Positions 17,940 through 26,126 of a stretch of 64,000 nucleotides of DNA are shown in pieces. Both the position numbers and the translations under genes were made by a program. The DNA is taken from contig NZ_BAMO01000013.1 of the NCBI RefSeq assembly GCF_000615945.1, positions 1 to 64,000 on the forward strand, written 5' to 3'. The stretch is from Caldalkalibacillus mannanilyticus JCM 10596. GTDB taxonomy: Bacteria > Bacillota > Bacilli > Caldalkalibacillales > JCM-10596. The notes below the pieces were generated by a model. The model was not told the origin of the DNA, searched no databases, and saw only the letters and a program-made list of their open reading frames with translations. Position 1 is the first letter of the stretch. Each line of letters opens with the position of its first letter.

Positions 17940-19841
17940 TTATATGGATCGGAAAATCACTTTTTTGAGTAAAGAGGTGAGATGTTCAGGGAGTTGTCCT
18001 ACATTTTCTACAAGTATATGCTGTTTCCCGTAAATGTTGCTCATTGTTTCACGATCCGTTTCATTTATTTCTCCATTAGCAAGAAAAAGACCTATCACTG
18101 TAACCCCTTTTTTACGAGCCTCTAAGACAGCTTGGTACGTATCGAGAATCCCATTATTGTCATATTGAGCGGCTGAAGGTGAACCATCAGAGAAGACGAA
18201 AAGAAAGCGATGCTTCTCACTTCGATGTAATAATTCTTTAACAGTGTGACGAATGGCAAAGCCATCGCGATTATCCTCCATCGCTTTCAATTGAACAATT
18301 CCAGCCCCAGCGTCTTTTGACAGAGCGTTTTCAAAAGAAATTACTTTTTGAAAATAAGTAGGGTAATATTCTTCTTTTACTTGATTGACATCCTCCCAAA
18401 AGCCTGTTATGGAATGGGGAATAGCAAGTCCTCGTAATACCTCATGAAACAAGGTCACTCCTTTTTTGGTTTCATCCATCTTATTGTACATAGAGGCTGA
18501 GCAATCAATAAGTAGAGAGAAGACAGCATCGATTTTAGAGCTTGGATGCTGTTTTTTATAAAATAACCTTGGATGTTCTTCGGTAAGGAGGCGTATTATT
18601 TTTTTATCAAGTCTTCCCCAATATAGATCCTGCCGTGGAGCATTTCTTTTGAATTCCAGCGTTTTCAGGATCGATTGCCGAATGTTCTCTTTGACCCCAA
18701 AGATGTTGGCAACCAAACCTCGGTACAGCTCTTGTTCCTCGACAGTAGGTTTTTCAGCTTGGACGGATACAAGAGCTGCGAAGGCATTTGCTTTGCCATA
18801 GGGATGCTCCTTGACTTCGGAAGCATGAGTAAGCATCTCATCTAGTACTTGTTTGGAAAAATCATTTTGTTCAGCTTTTCCTGTTTTCCCTTGTACAGAG
18901 CCCATTGCTTGATCGTCTGTTTCCGACTGACGAGCAGCATCACCGAGCATTTGCATTTGGGTTCCTTGCTCCAATTCAAACTGTAAGAAGCTTTGGGTAG
19001 GCTGAGAGGTTTCTCGATGCCATGTTGGAAGCTTATCTTCAGCGTTAAGCGAATCTTCTGGAGACTCGGGATTTTTATCTATGTTCTTTAATGGATCTAC
19101 CCTGTTTCCCTCTGTATGTTTTTCTCCAGAAGAAACATAATTGTCATTACTGAACAATATGAATAGATCAGAATATGAATCTGTAGGGAGGAGAAATTCC
19201 AGGCGATTCATTAATGAAAGACAAAAATCGACCAGCTCCTGTGTTGAACTAGCTTCATAGACGGTCATCCATTCATGCATGAGTAAGGATAGAATATCTT
19301 CAATCTCTGGTGAAAAATGAAGAGATAGAGGATCTTCGTCTACTGAATAGCAATATAAAGCACAGAGCAATGCATCTGCTAGATGTTTTTGAACGAGAAA
19401 ACTAGACATTTGCTCGGCATAATGCTTGCGATAGATCTCTTTACGTTTCAGAAATGCGGAATGCATCCCTTTTCGTAACGTTTGACAATGTTCCAAAAGA
19501 CGTAATTCCTCACACAACGCTAAGAGCTGAATGGCGAAGCGAGGTTTTGTGCTTTTTTTACAAGCCTCTTTGTATGTAGCTATAGGCTCAAACTGGGTAA
19601 AAGAGTATTGTCCCAAGGAAGCTAGATAGACGTCACTGAGTAACCCCATCTTCTTATCATGCTGGGGAAGTTTGTCCCAGAAGCGACTTGCAAATACTTT
19701 GTTTTGCCATGGATCGTAGTAAGATAAAAGGGAATAATCTACTTTTATCTCCCTGTTGCGTGATAGGGTTTGTGCTAGGTCTTCTAGCTGCATATGGAGA
19801 AAAGCATCAAAATCATTTTCTACAAAAGAAAGGAACTTCAT
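17940..19841 (-). CDS. VWA-domain protein, NorD/CobT-like partner of a MoxR ATPase
   Basis: Large cytoplasmic protein (633 residues) with a C-terminal von Willebrand factor A domain. The MIDAS metal motif DCSAS lies around residues 446-450, with FVFSDGSPS further on. The N-terminal 440 residues are helical with no domain I recognise, and there is a polar linker rich in Glu/Gln near 230-330. It lies 18 bases downstream of a MoxR-type AAA gene. Such MoxR-VWA pairs act as chaperones inserting cofactors into, or remodelling, partner enzymes (as NorQ/NorD do). No obvious client enzyme is adjacent. The start follows AAAGGTAG. Confidence 0.85.
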   Translation of the reverse strand: MKFLSFVENDFDAFLHMQLEDLAQTLSRNREIKVDYSLLSYYDPWQNKVFASRFWDKLPQHDKKMGLLSDVYLASLGQYSFTQFEPIATYKEACKKSTKPRFAIQLLALCEELRLLEHCQTLRKGMHSAFLKRKEIYRKHYAEQMSSFLVQKHLADALLCALYCYSVDEDPLSLHFSPEIEDILSLLMHEWMTVYEASSTQELVDFCLSLMNRLEFLLPTDSYSDLFILFSNDNYVSSGEKHTEGNRVDPLKNIDKNPESPEDSLNAEDKLPTWHRETSQPTQSFLQFELEQGTQMQMLGDAARQSETDDQAMGSVQGKTGKAEQNDFSKQVLDEMLTHASEVKEHPYGKANAFAALVSVQAEKPTVEEQELYRGLVANIFGVKENIRQSILKTLEFKRNAPRQDLYWGRLDKKIIRLLTEEHPRLFYKKQHPSSKIDAVFSLLIDCSASMYNKMDETKKGVTLFHEVLRGLAIPHSITGFWEDVNQVKEEYYPTYFQKVISFENALSKDAGAGIVQLKAMEDNRDGFAIRHTVKELLHRSEKHRFLFVFSDGSPSAAQYDNNGILDTYQAVLEARKKGVTVIGLFLANGEINETDRETMSNIYGKQHILVENVGQLPEHLTSLLKKVIFRSI

Positions 19842-19859
19842 GTTTAATCACACTACCTT

Positions 19860-20744
19860 TTAGAACAAAGTATCCATAATATTTTGAACGAGAGCTTGTT
19901 CACGTTCATCTTCTAGCTTCTCAATAATAGCACGTTGGATCGCTCGTTTCGCTGGAAGGTAGACGGCTAGATCAGCAGCATCTAGCAGGGCACGAATCGA
20001 GGCAGCCTCTTCAGAGAGTTGTCCCTTTTCTGTTTGAAAAATCAAATCTGCTGAAAGCCGGACAAAGAGCTGGATCATATCTTCATTCGTCAGCTTGGAG
20101 TGAAGGCGAATCAGATCTTTAAGCAGCTCCCCTTGTAGATAGGGAACATGAATAATCACGAATCGATTCTTTAGGGCTTCATTAAGTGGAACGGTTCCGA
20201 CATACCCCTGATTAATGGCTGCAATGACTTTAAACTCTTGCTCAGCTTGCACAACCTGACCTGTAAAAGGGTTCGTAATACTGCGTCTATAATCCAATAT
20301 CCCGTTAAGAATGGGAAGTGTCTCTGGCTTCGCCATGTTAATTTCATCAATATACAGGAGATGTCCTTTCTGCATTGCTTGAATGACGGGACCAGGAGTA
20401 AATTCAATCGAAGGTTTCCCATCATGATGCTCTAGAGTTTTAAAGCCTAAAAGGGCTTCTGCATCTAAATCTACGGAGCAATTGACCATATGGAGTGGTT
20501 GGTGAAAAAAATAAGATAACCATTCTGCTAATCTTGTTTTTCCTGAACCCGTTGGTCCTTGTAGTAGAATATTTTTACCAAGGGCGAGAGCGATGACTGT
20601 ATCGTATATAAGCTCATGACTCGGGGGTGTGTAGTAATTAGAGCCAATGTAGTCCGTGTTATCCACTAGATTCTGTTTGTTTCGTTCTCTTATAGCATCA
20701 ATCGTACGTTGAATGTCAGTAGGTAATTCTAGTTTGTTTATCAT
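19860..20744 (-). CDS. MoxR-family AAA+ ATPase
   Basis: ATP-driven chaperone-like ATPase. It shows Walker A GPTGSGKTRLA (about residues 59-69), Walker B LLYIDEINMA, a sensor-like AAINQGYVG and the arginine-containing segment LKNRFVIIHVPYL. The 294-residue length is usual. The ATG at 20744 follows GAGGTG; an upstream TTG at 20762 precedes that site and is rejected. It forms a two-gene operon with the downstream VWA protein and is transcribed divergently from ytxJ. Confidence 0.92.
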   Translation of the reverse strand: MINKLELPTDIQRTIDAIRERNKQNLVDNTDYIGSNYYTPPSHELIYDTVIALALGKNILLQGPTGSGKTRLAEWLSYFFHQPLHMVNCSVDLDAEALLGFKTLEHHDGKPSIEFTPGPVIQAMQKGHLLYIDEINMAKPETLPILNGILDYRRSITNPFTGQVVQAEQEFKVIAAINQGYVGTVPLNEALKNRFVIIHVPYLQGELLKDLIRLHSKLTNEDMIQLFVRLSADLIFQTEKGQLSEEAASIRALLDAADLAVYLPAKRAIQRAIIEKLEDEREQALVQNIMDTLF

Positions 20745-20890
20745 AGGAATAAGGCACCTCAATCTTTTTTACATTAATAATGTAGCTATCATACCATAGG
20801 AAAGTCAGATGAACACGCTCAGGCATGTTCTTTGCCAAATGTTTCTAGATGTGATATTTATGTAGTATAACAAAGAAGGAGGATGATGCA

Positions 20891-21226
20891 ATGTCTGCAA
20901 TGAAGGAAATTACACAAGTAGAAGAATGGAATCAATTATGGGGAAGCGAAGATTCATATGCCATTATCAAGCATAGTACCATCTGTCCAGTAAGTGCTGA
21001 TGGGTTAGAGCAGTTTGAAAAGACGCTTGAGGAATTGAAGCAAAAAGGCTTTACCCCCTATCTAGTTAAGGTAAGGGAATCAAGACCTGTTTCCAACCAA
21101 ATTGAACAAGACACGCAAATTAAACATGAGTCTCCGCAAGTTCTCATTGTTCAAAATAAAAAAGTAACTTGGAATGAATCGCATTGGAGAATTACGCAAG
21201 ATGCGATACTAGAAGCCGTAAAATAA
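20891..21226 (+). CDS. ytxJ: Monothiol bacilliredoxin YtxJ (BrxC)
   Basis: Thioredoxin-like protein of the bacillithiol system, thought to remove bacillithiol from protein thiols. The active-site segment is YAIIKHSTICPVSADGLEQF with a single conserved Cys (C34) in the TCPxS motif; the rest of the fold ends with PQVLIVQNKKVTW. The 111-residue length matches the family. ATG 20891 follows AAGGAGG. It is a monocistronic gene divergent from the MoxR operon. Its presence implies bacillithiol as the major thiol, in keeping with Bacillales. Confidence 0.92.
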   Translation: MSAMKEITQVEEWNQLWGSEDSYAIIKHSTICPVSADGLEQFEKTLEELKQKGFTPYLVKVRESRPVSNQIEQDTQIKHESPQVLIVQNKKVTWNESHWRITQDAILEAVK

Positions 21227-21328
21227 TGGAAAGGTATAGCGTTCATCCTATCCTTAACCTAGACAAATCTTGATGTTTTCTTTACAATGAGTGATGATAA
21301 AAAAAGGAGACAGAGGGAGTTAAGACAA

Positions 21329-21883
21329 ATGAAGAAAAATAAGGACGAGTCAATCAATGCCGGAAAACAAAGGAACTATACACCCCTGATCATTGGCTTA
21401 TCGATCGCCGTTAATGTTCTTGTGGTGATCCTCTTCTTTTTACCCGGGAAGACCGATTTCGAGCATTTTGATTTGACCATTTTGCCGATGATGAACGCTA
21501 TATTTAACAGCTTTACTTTTATTTTTTTATTGTTTGCATTATTTGCTATTAAACAAAAGAATATCAAGCTGCATCAACGATTTATTTTTGCAGCCTTCAC
21601 CACCACATTCTTGTTTTTGATTACATATGTGACCTATCACTATCTTACGGAGTCGACCCCATTTGGTGGAGAAGGATGGATTCGAGGGGTTTACTTTTTT
21701 ATTCTCATTAGCCATATTTTATTAGCTATTATTATCGTTCCCTTGGCTCTTGTTTCTGTAGCAAGAGGATTAAACAGACAGGACGAGAAGCATCGAAAGA
21801 TCGCCCGTTGGACCATGCCAATCTGGTTATATGTAAGTTTAACTGGGGTTCTTGTCTATCTGATGATTTCACCCTATTACTAA
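21329..21883 (+). CDS. DUF420 membrane protein (YozB-like)
   Basis: Small integral membrane protein with five predicted TM helices; DUF420 members are often found beside cytochrome oxidase (CtaM/YozB) functions. Conserved signs are NAIFNSFTFIFLLFA, HQRFIFAAF and the C-terminal KIARWTMPIWLYVSLTGVLVY; the conserved histidines sit near helix ends. ATG 21329 follows GAGGGAG at about 9 bases; the ATG at 21287 has no ribosome-binding site. This gives 184 residues. A role in cytochrome oxidase assembly is inferred from family knowledge; no oxidase genes are nearby. Confidence 0.85.
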   Translation: MKKNKDESINAGKQRNYTPLIIGLSIAVNVLVVILFFLPGKTDFEHFDLTILPMMNAIFNSFTFIFLLFALFAIKQKNIKLHQRFIFAAFTTTFLFLITYVTYHYLTESTPFGGEGWIRGVYFFILISHILLAIIIVPLALVSVARGLNRQDEKHRKIARWTMPIWLYVSLTGVLVYLMISPYY

Positions 21884-21890
21884 AGTAAAG

Positions 21891-21921
21891 GAAAGTGCCC
21901 CTTTGTAAAAGGGACACTTTC
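21891..21921. terminator. Terminator between convergent genes
   Basis: GAAAGTGCCCCTTT pairs with AAAGGGACACTTTC (one mismatch) between the convergent DUF420 gene and the spore-protein gene. Confidence 0.65.
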
Positions 21922-21937
21922 ATCTGAACTTCACTAA

Positions 21938-22594
21938 TTATTGTGAATACCCATAAGGGGATTGCACACCAGAAATTTGCTGTCTAACTTGCTGAGGGTT
22001 GGTTCCAGCAAATCCTGGTTGCATAATGGATTGAGTACCACCAACGTACTGTTGACCTACTTGTCCATAGCTATACTGCTGATTGGTTGTTTGGGCAATG
22101 TTTTGTCTAACTTGCTGAGAATTTGTTCCTGCGAAACCTGGTTGAAAAATAGCCTGAGTTGGTGATGAGGAATACCTAACTTGCTGTGTTTGAGGAACGT
22201 TTACTCCAGTATAGGGTTGATGTTGGGCAGATTGGGTATTATACTGCCTAACCTGCTGAGCATTTGTTCCAGCAAATCCTGGTTGCATAATTGCCTGAGA
22301 GCCTGCATACTGCGTTTGGCTTCTATAGGCAGGGTTTACATTGCTACCAATGTATTGATTTGGATTAGAAGCTTGAGTAATGCTTTGTCTGACTTGTTGA
22401 GGGTCAGTCCCAGCAAAACCAGGCTGATACACTGCTTGAGTTCCAGCGTATTGTGTTACAGGTCGATATTGTTGCTGTTGTACGTTGCTGGCATATTGAG
22501 GCTGCTGGCTATAGTAACCAGTCGTTGTTCCTGTGTATCCAGCTTGATTCATAGGTTGTTGTTGATACATGTTACTTTGATAGTAGTTATTCAT
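21938..22594 (-). CDS. Gamma-SASP (SspE)-like repeat protein, Tyr/Gln-rich
   Basis: A 218-residue low-complexity protein rich in Gln, Tyr, Asn, Gly and Ser, without signal peptide or TM segments. Four copies of a unit of about 35-45 residues each contain PGFAGT(D/N)xQQVRQ. This closely resembles the FASETNAQQVRKQNQ repeat of gamma-type small acid-soluble spore proteins (SspE), which have two or three repeats in about 85 residues and serve as amino-acid stores in spores. The N-terminal 55 residues are a Tyr/Gln-rich stretch not usual in SspE. The start follows AGGAGGTG. It may be a spore-core storage protein or a coat-type protein. Confidence 0.7.
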   Translation of the reverse strand: MNNYYQSNMYQQQPMNQAGYTGTTTGYYSQQPQYASNVQQQQYRPVTQYAGTQAVYQPGFAGTDPQQVRQSITQASNPNQYIGSNVNPAYRSQTQYAGSQAIMQPGFAGTNAQQVRQYNTQSAQHQPYTGVNVPQTQQVRYSSSPTQAIFQPGFAGTNSQQVRQNIAQTTNQQYSYGQVGQQYVGGTQSIMQPGFAGTNPQQVRQQISGVQSPYGYSQ

Positions 22595-22688
22595 AGTAGT
22601 AACACCTCCTGTATGTATTATCTACATATGTTTTTTCATTAACTCATGAAATAAATGGAATGAAGTAATAAAGTGGAGGTGGTGAAGT

Positions 22689-23279
22689 ATGACCTTAATT
22701 AAGGATATTCTTAGCTATAATAAGCAGTTTGTTGAAGAGAAGAGATTTGAACCGTATCAAACCTCAAAATATCCAGATAAACGATTCTGTATTCTAGCCT
22801 GTATGGATACCAGACTAATCGAGCTTTTACCACAGGCATTAAACCTAAAAAACGGCGATGCGAAAATTATTAAGACAGCGGGGGCAGTTGTATCTCATCC
22901 TTTCGGGAGTATCATGAGAAGCATCTTGCTTGCCATTTATGAGTTGAATGCTGAGGAAGTGTTTGTGATCGGTCATTATGACTGTGGGATGGGCTGTGTA
23001 AACCCGAACAAGATGAAATATAAGTTTATTGAGAGAGGAATCCCTGAATCGACCCTGCAAACCATTGAATATTCTGGCATTAATCTGGAAGCATGGTTGA
23101 AGGGCTTTGATAGTGTGAAGGAAAGTGTGAAAAATAGTGTAAATATTATAAAAAATCATCCCTTGATACCAGAAAATATTCTGGTTCATGGACTTATCAT
23201 TGATCCGGCGACTGGAAAATTAGATGTGGTTGCTGAAGATCAGCATACGAGTAAAGGTCAAGGAGTTAAAGCTATTTAG
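22689..23279 (+). CDS. Beta-class carbonic anhydrase
   Basis: Zinc enzyme interconverting CO2 and bicarbonate. The predicted Zn ligands are C38, H96 and C99 (CMDTR and GHYDCGMG), with the D40-R42 dyad. The protein has 196 residues and resembles YtiB-type proteins, which have a somewhat shorter C-terminal part than plant-type enzymes. GAAGVVSH-like TAGAVVSHPFGS precedes the second ligand pair. The start is preceded by GGAGGTGGTG. It is a single gene; bicarbonate supply to PEP carboxylase is possible, but there is no linkage evidence. Confidence 0.92.
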   Translation: MTLIKDILSYNKQFVEEKRFEPYQTSKYPDKRFCILACMDTRLIELLPQALNLKNGDAKIIKTAGAVVSHPFGSIMRSILLAIYELNAEEVFVIGHYDCGMGCVNPNKMKYKFIERGIPESTLQTIEYSGINLEAWLKGFDSVKESVKNSVNIIKNHPLIPENILVHGLIIDPATGKLDVVAEDQHTSKGQGVKAI

Positions 23280-23383
23280 CTTAACTTCTTTTTTTTGCTA
23301 TCTATTTCTTATGCTTGGGTAGGGAAGGCTACATATAAGACAAATTGTGTGTCTTATACTTGCACCATTGATGGAGGTATTCA

Positions 23384-23878
23384 ATGAAGAAGTTACTGCT
23401 GATGGTCCTATCTTTGCTTATGATGATGCTGCTCACGACAGGGTGTATAGAATACGCAACTCAAGATGACGAAGGGATGAGGAAGCAATCTCTGGGAGTA
23501 GATCGACAGATTCAAGATTTTCCAGGTAGGGATCGCACTAGAGGACTAGGAAGAAACAGGCAAGCAACGGAAAATACAACTGATCTTGCTGGTAGTAGTG
23601 GCACAACAGGCTATGGTGGGACGGTTGGACAACATACAAGGGGATATAATGACGATGCTCCAGAATTGTATCACAGGCATAGACATGGGGAGATTGAAAA
23701 CAGGATCTCCAACATACAGGGGATCCAGGACTATAGTGTCTATTATTATAGAGATGAAATTGTTGTTTATGTAAGAACGAAACAAGACGCTGAAACAATA
23801 AAAAGACAAATACGCCAAGAAGTTGAGAAGCTGCAAAATGGTCAGCAATTAACCATTAATCTGCTCCCCACTTATTGA
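23384..23878 (+). CDS. YhcN/YlaJ-family sporulation lipoprotein
   Basis: Spore-associated lipoprotein with an N-terminal signal and lipobox LLTTGC (C21). The central 80 residues are polar and Gly-rich; the C-terminal region (residues 100-164, with ENRISNIQGIQDYSVYYY and VRTKQDAETIKRQIRQEVEKL) is the YhcN/YlaJ domain found in proteins of the spore inner membrane and germination machinery. The start follows GGAGG. An eight-base inverted repeat (ATAAGACA / TGTCTTAT, 23335-23357) lies just upstream. The exact role is unknown. Confidence 0.85.
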   Translation: MKKLLLMVLSLLMMMLLTTGCIEYATQDDEGMRKQSLGVDRQIQDFPGRDRTRGLGRNRQATENTTDLAGSSGTTGYGGTVGQHTRGYNDDAPELYHRHRHGEIENRISNIQGIQDYSVYYYRDEIVVYVRTKQDAETIKRQIRQEVEKLQNGQQLTINLLPTY

Positions 23879-23917
23879 TAACAGACATTCACCATAAAAA
23901 AAAATCAACCATTTTTA

Positions 23918-23943
23918 GGGCTATCCAAGTGGGTAGCCTTTTT
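23918..23943 (+). terminator. Terminator after the YhcN-type gene
   Basis: GGCTA and TAGCC arms with extra pairs around an AAGT loop, followed by five T residues. Confidence 0.65.
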
Positions 23944-23985
23944 AATATAATGTTTTTATTGAAGACACAGAGAGGATTCGTTGTA

Positions 23986-24933
23986 ATGAGTAATAGAGCA
24001 AAAGGATATCTGATGGTCATATTTGCCGCTATCTTCTGGGGATTATCTGGAACCGTAGCGCAATTTTTATTCCAACATAAGGGCTTTGATGCAGCGTGGC
24101 TGGTCACAATGAGGTTAATCATTGCTGGAATTATTCTCCTTGTTTTCGCTTCGCACGATTCCACACAGAGTATATTTACAATCTGGAGGAGCCCTCGAAA
24201 TGGCTATTCTCTCCTTGTTTTTGGAATCATGGGAATGGTTGGAGTACAGTATACATACTTTGCCTCGATTCAAGAAGGAAATGCGGCGGTTGCTACTTTG
24301 CTACAATATTTGGCGCCAATGATTATTATGCTATATGTTATCAGTGTAGCGAGAAAGCTGCCTAGTATCATTGAAGCCATTGCCTTGCTCTTAGCGTTGA
24401 CAGGGATATTTTTATTGGTCACTAATGGGACAATTCAGGGTTTGTCTGTATCAAAGGCAGCCTTGATTTGGGGGATACTATCGGCAGTAGCTCTTGCTTT
24501 TTATACCTTATATCCTGCACGATTGCTTGCCCAATTTGGTTCAGCAACGGTGATTGGCTGGGCAATGCTTATAGGAGGAATCGTTTTAAGTGTGTTTCGA
24601 GCTCCGTGGGAGATGGAAGGACAGGTATGGTCCTTTTCTGTCTTGCTTTGCGTTGCTTTTATTATATTTTTTGGAACGTTACTCGCTTTTTACTTATATT
24701 TGGATAGTCTACGTTATCTAAGAGCGACTGAAACGAGTATGTTAGCAACAGCAGAGCCTTTGGCAGCGGTAATAGCATCGGTGATCTGGCTACAGACTTC
24801 CTTTGGCTTCTATGAGATGCTTGGTGGTCTATGTATCATGACCACTGTCATTATTTTAGCCATACCACAAGAGAAGAAGAACATAGAACTGTCTCCAAGC
24901 TTGAAGCAAAAGAGTGATCCTCATTCACTATAG
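23986..24933 (+). CDS. EamA-family (drug/metabolite superfamily) transporter
   Basis: Inner-membrane carrier with ten predicted TM helices and two EamA repeats (about residues 5-140 and 150-285). The first helix reads GYLMVIFAAIFWGLSGTVAQ and the second repeat ends TSMLATAEPLAAVIASVIWL, both typical of the family. ATG 23986 follows GAGAGGATT; the longer open frame from 23875 overlaps the preceding terminator and is unlikely. The 315-residue length is usual. The substrate is unknown; members export amino acids or metabolites. Confidence 0.9.
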   Translation: MSNRAKGYLMVIFAAIFWGLSGTVAQFLFQHKGFDAAWLVTMRLIIAGIILLVFASHDSTQSIFTIWRSPRNGYSLLVFGIMGMVGVQYTYFASIQEGNAAVATLLQYLAPMIIMLYVISVARKLPSIIEAIALLLALTGIFLLVTNGTIQGLSVSKAALIWGILSAVALAFYTLYPARLLAQFGSATVIGWAMLIGGIVLSVFRAPWEMEGQVWSFSVLLCVAFIIFFGTLLAFYLYLDSLRYLRATETSMLATAEPLAAVIASVIWLQTSFGFYEMLGGLCIMTTVIILAIPQEKKNIELSPSLKQKSDPHSL

Positions 24934-25000
24934 AAAATTTCGTTATTTTTCTGTTTTTTGGCACATATGATGGAAAAAACAGAAAGTAGGGAAAAGAGCA

Positions 25001-25423
25001 ATGAAACAAAAACCGAAAGAAGAATATGATAGAATAACGAAAACCTTTCTATCTCCAGAAAAAGTAGAGCGCTATCATCAATTGCTGGCGCAGTTGAAAA
25101 AAACGGAAAAAGAATTGGAGGAGCTGAAGCAAGGGTTTCATCTCTATTTTGACCACCATGTGGGACAGGGTACTAGAGGGGAAGAGAATGTAGGGGACTT
25201 TACAGTGCAGAGACAAATAAGGGAGTCTACGAGGTATGATGATCAGAAAACAGTAAGAGTACTGGAAGAGTTGCAGCTTTCAGACTGTATCATCGTGACC
25301 AAGAAACCTGATTCAGAAAAGGTGGATGCAGCTTTAGCCCTAGGGCTCATTGCTGAACATCAGTTAGTTGATTGTCTAATTCAAAAAAGAATACCGGCTA
25401 TTTTAGTGAAAAAAGTAAATTGA
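25001..25423 (+). CDS. Hypothetical protein upstream of the hut operon
   Basis: I do not recognise this 140-residue protein. Residues 18-50 are predicted to form a coiled coil (RYHQLLAQLKKTEKELEELK). The centre is polar, and the C-terminal 55 residues alternate hydrophobic and charged segments (SDCIIVTKKPDSEKVDAALALGL), which could be a small alpha/beta domain. There are no signal or TM segments. The start follows TAGGGAAAAGAGCA. Its stop codon overlaps the -35 box of the hut promoter, so it is probably transcribed separately from hut. Confidence 0.7.
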   Translation: MKQKPKEEYDRITKTFLSPEKVERYHQLLAQLKKTEKELEELKQGFHLYFDHHVGQGTRGEENVGDFTVQRQIRESTRYDDQKTVRVLEELQLSDCIIVTKKPDSEKVDAALALGLIAEHQLVDCLIQKRIPAILVKKVN

Positions 25424-25448
25424 CTTCCGTTGGTAGAACATCTACAAT
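25420..25448 (+). promoter_or_regulatory. SigmaA-type promoter of the hut operon
   Basis: TTGACT (25420-25425), a 17-base spacer and TACAAT (25443-25448), about 55 bases upstream of hutP. No convincing cre site was seen nearby. Confidence 0.65.
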
Positions 25449-25503
25449 AATAGTAGTTATTAGATATCAGTGAAGAAAATGCTTGTTAGAATTGAGTGAA
25501 AGT

Positions 25504-25956
25504 ATGATAGATAAAGTAGATCACCGTATTGGAAGAAACGCGATTCTCTTGGCTATTCAAGGACAAAGTGAAGGTGATTCACCATTTCTAGAGGCGTTAG
25601 TATCACAAGGGTGCCGATATTGTCAGGGGAAAGTAGGTTCAATGGATGCGCACAAAGTCGTTGCTGCCATCGAAACAGCAGCAAAGAAGCAAGGTGTCAT
25701 CCGCACAGATGTATATCGTGAAACCCATGCGTTATACCACGCGATCATGGAAGGTCTTCATGGAATCACACGAGGTCAAATTCAGCTTGGTACTGTACTT
25801 CGCACCGTCGGATTAAATTTTTCCGTTGTCCGCGGTCGTCCTTATACGAACGAAGATGAAGGGGAATGGATTGCTGTTGCCGTCTATGGCACGATTGGTG
25901 CTCCTGTTAAGGGATTAGAGCATGAAGCCATAGGTTTGGGAATCAATCATATTTAA
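25504..25956 (+). CDS. hutP: HutP, RNA-binding antiterminator of the hut operon
   Basis: Histidine- and Mg-dependent RNA-binding protein that prevents termination between hutP and hutH. The sequence follows B. subtilis HutP closely: [11 protein letters not shown] at the N-terminus, [17 protein letters not shown], the metal-ligand region [15 protein letters not shown] with several His, and the C-terminal [24 protein letters not shown] 25504 gives 150 residues, matching the family; a TTG at 25483 would add seven codons, and neither has a strong ribosome-binding site. HutP-type UAG repeats and a terminator follow it. Confidence 0.95.
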   Translation: MIDKVDHRIGRNAILLAIQGQSEGDSPFLEALVSQGCRYCQGKVGSMDAHKVVAAIETAAKKQGVIRTDVYRETHALYHAIMEGLHGITRGQIQLGTVLRTVGLNFSVVRGRPYTNEDEGEWIAVAVYGTIGAPVKGLEHEAIGLGINHI

Positions 25957-25974
25957 TTGAATAGTGTATGCCCA

Positions 25975-25991
25975 TAGTTAATAGTTAATAG
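25975..25991 (+). promoter_or_regulatory. HutP-binding site: three UAG triplets at seven-base spacing
   Basis: TAG occurs at 25975, 25982 and 25989, each pair separated by TTAA. HutP is known to bind NAG triplets separated by four bases. The last triplet overlaps the 5' arm of the terminator, so binding could block hairpin formation. Another TAG occurs at 25962, and TAGTTAG further down (near 26068) may be a second, weaker cluster. Confidence 0.8.
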
Positions 25992-26055
25992 GGGGCTATA
26001 TCTAAGGAAGAAAATGGTTAACACCTACTCTTCTTGATGGTATAGTTCCCTTTTT
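25990..26055 (+). terminator. HutP-controlled attenuator terminator between hutP and hutH
   Basis: AGGGGGCTATA (25990-26000) pairs with TATAGTTCCCT (26041-26051) over eleven positions, two of them G-U. An inner AAGAA/TTCTT stem adds stability, and a run of T follows. Its overlap with the UAG triplets makes it the expected HutP-responsive attenuator. Confidence 0.8.
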
Positions 26056-26126
26056 GCATCTTCCTTTAGTTAGGTAAAGCGTGATAGGAGATCTATTAAG
26101 ATCTATTAGAGAAAGGGGAATGAAAG

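Noticed and set aside
21960-22450. Regular repeats suggestive of CRISPR or tandem DNA repeats
   Set aside because: The periodicity follows codons of PGFAGTxxQQVRQ units; spacers are coding and unequal in length.
22181-22642. 153-codon plus-strand ORF opposite the spore repeat protein
   Set aside because: It mirrors the repetitive coding sequence and has no ribosome-binding site; a shadow frame.
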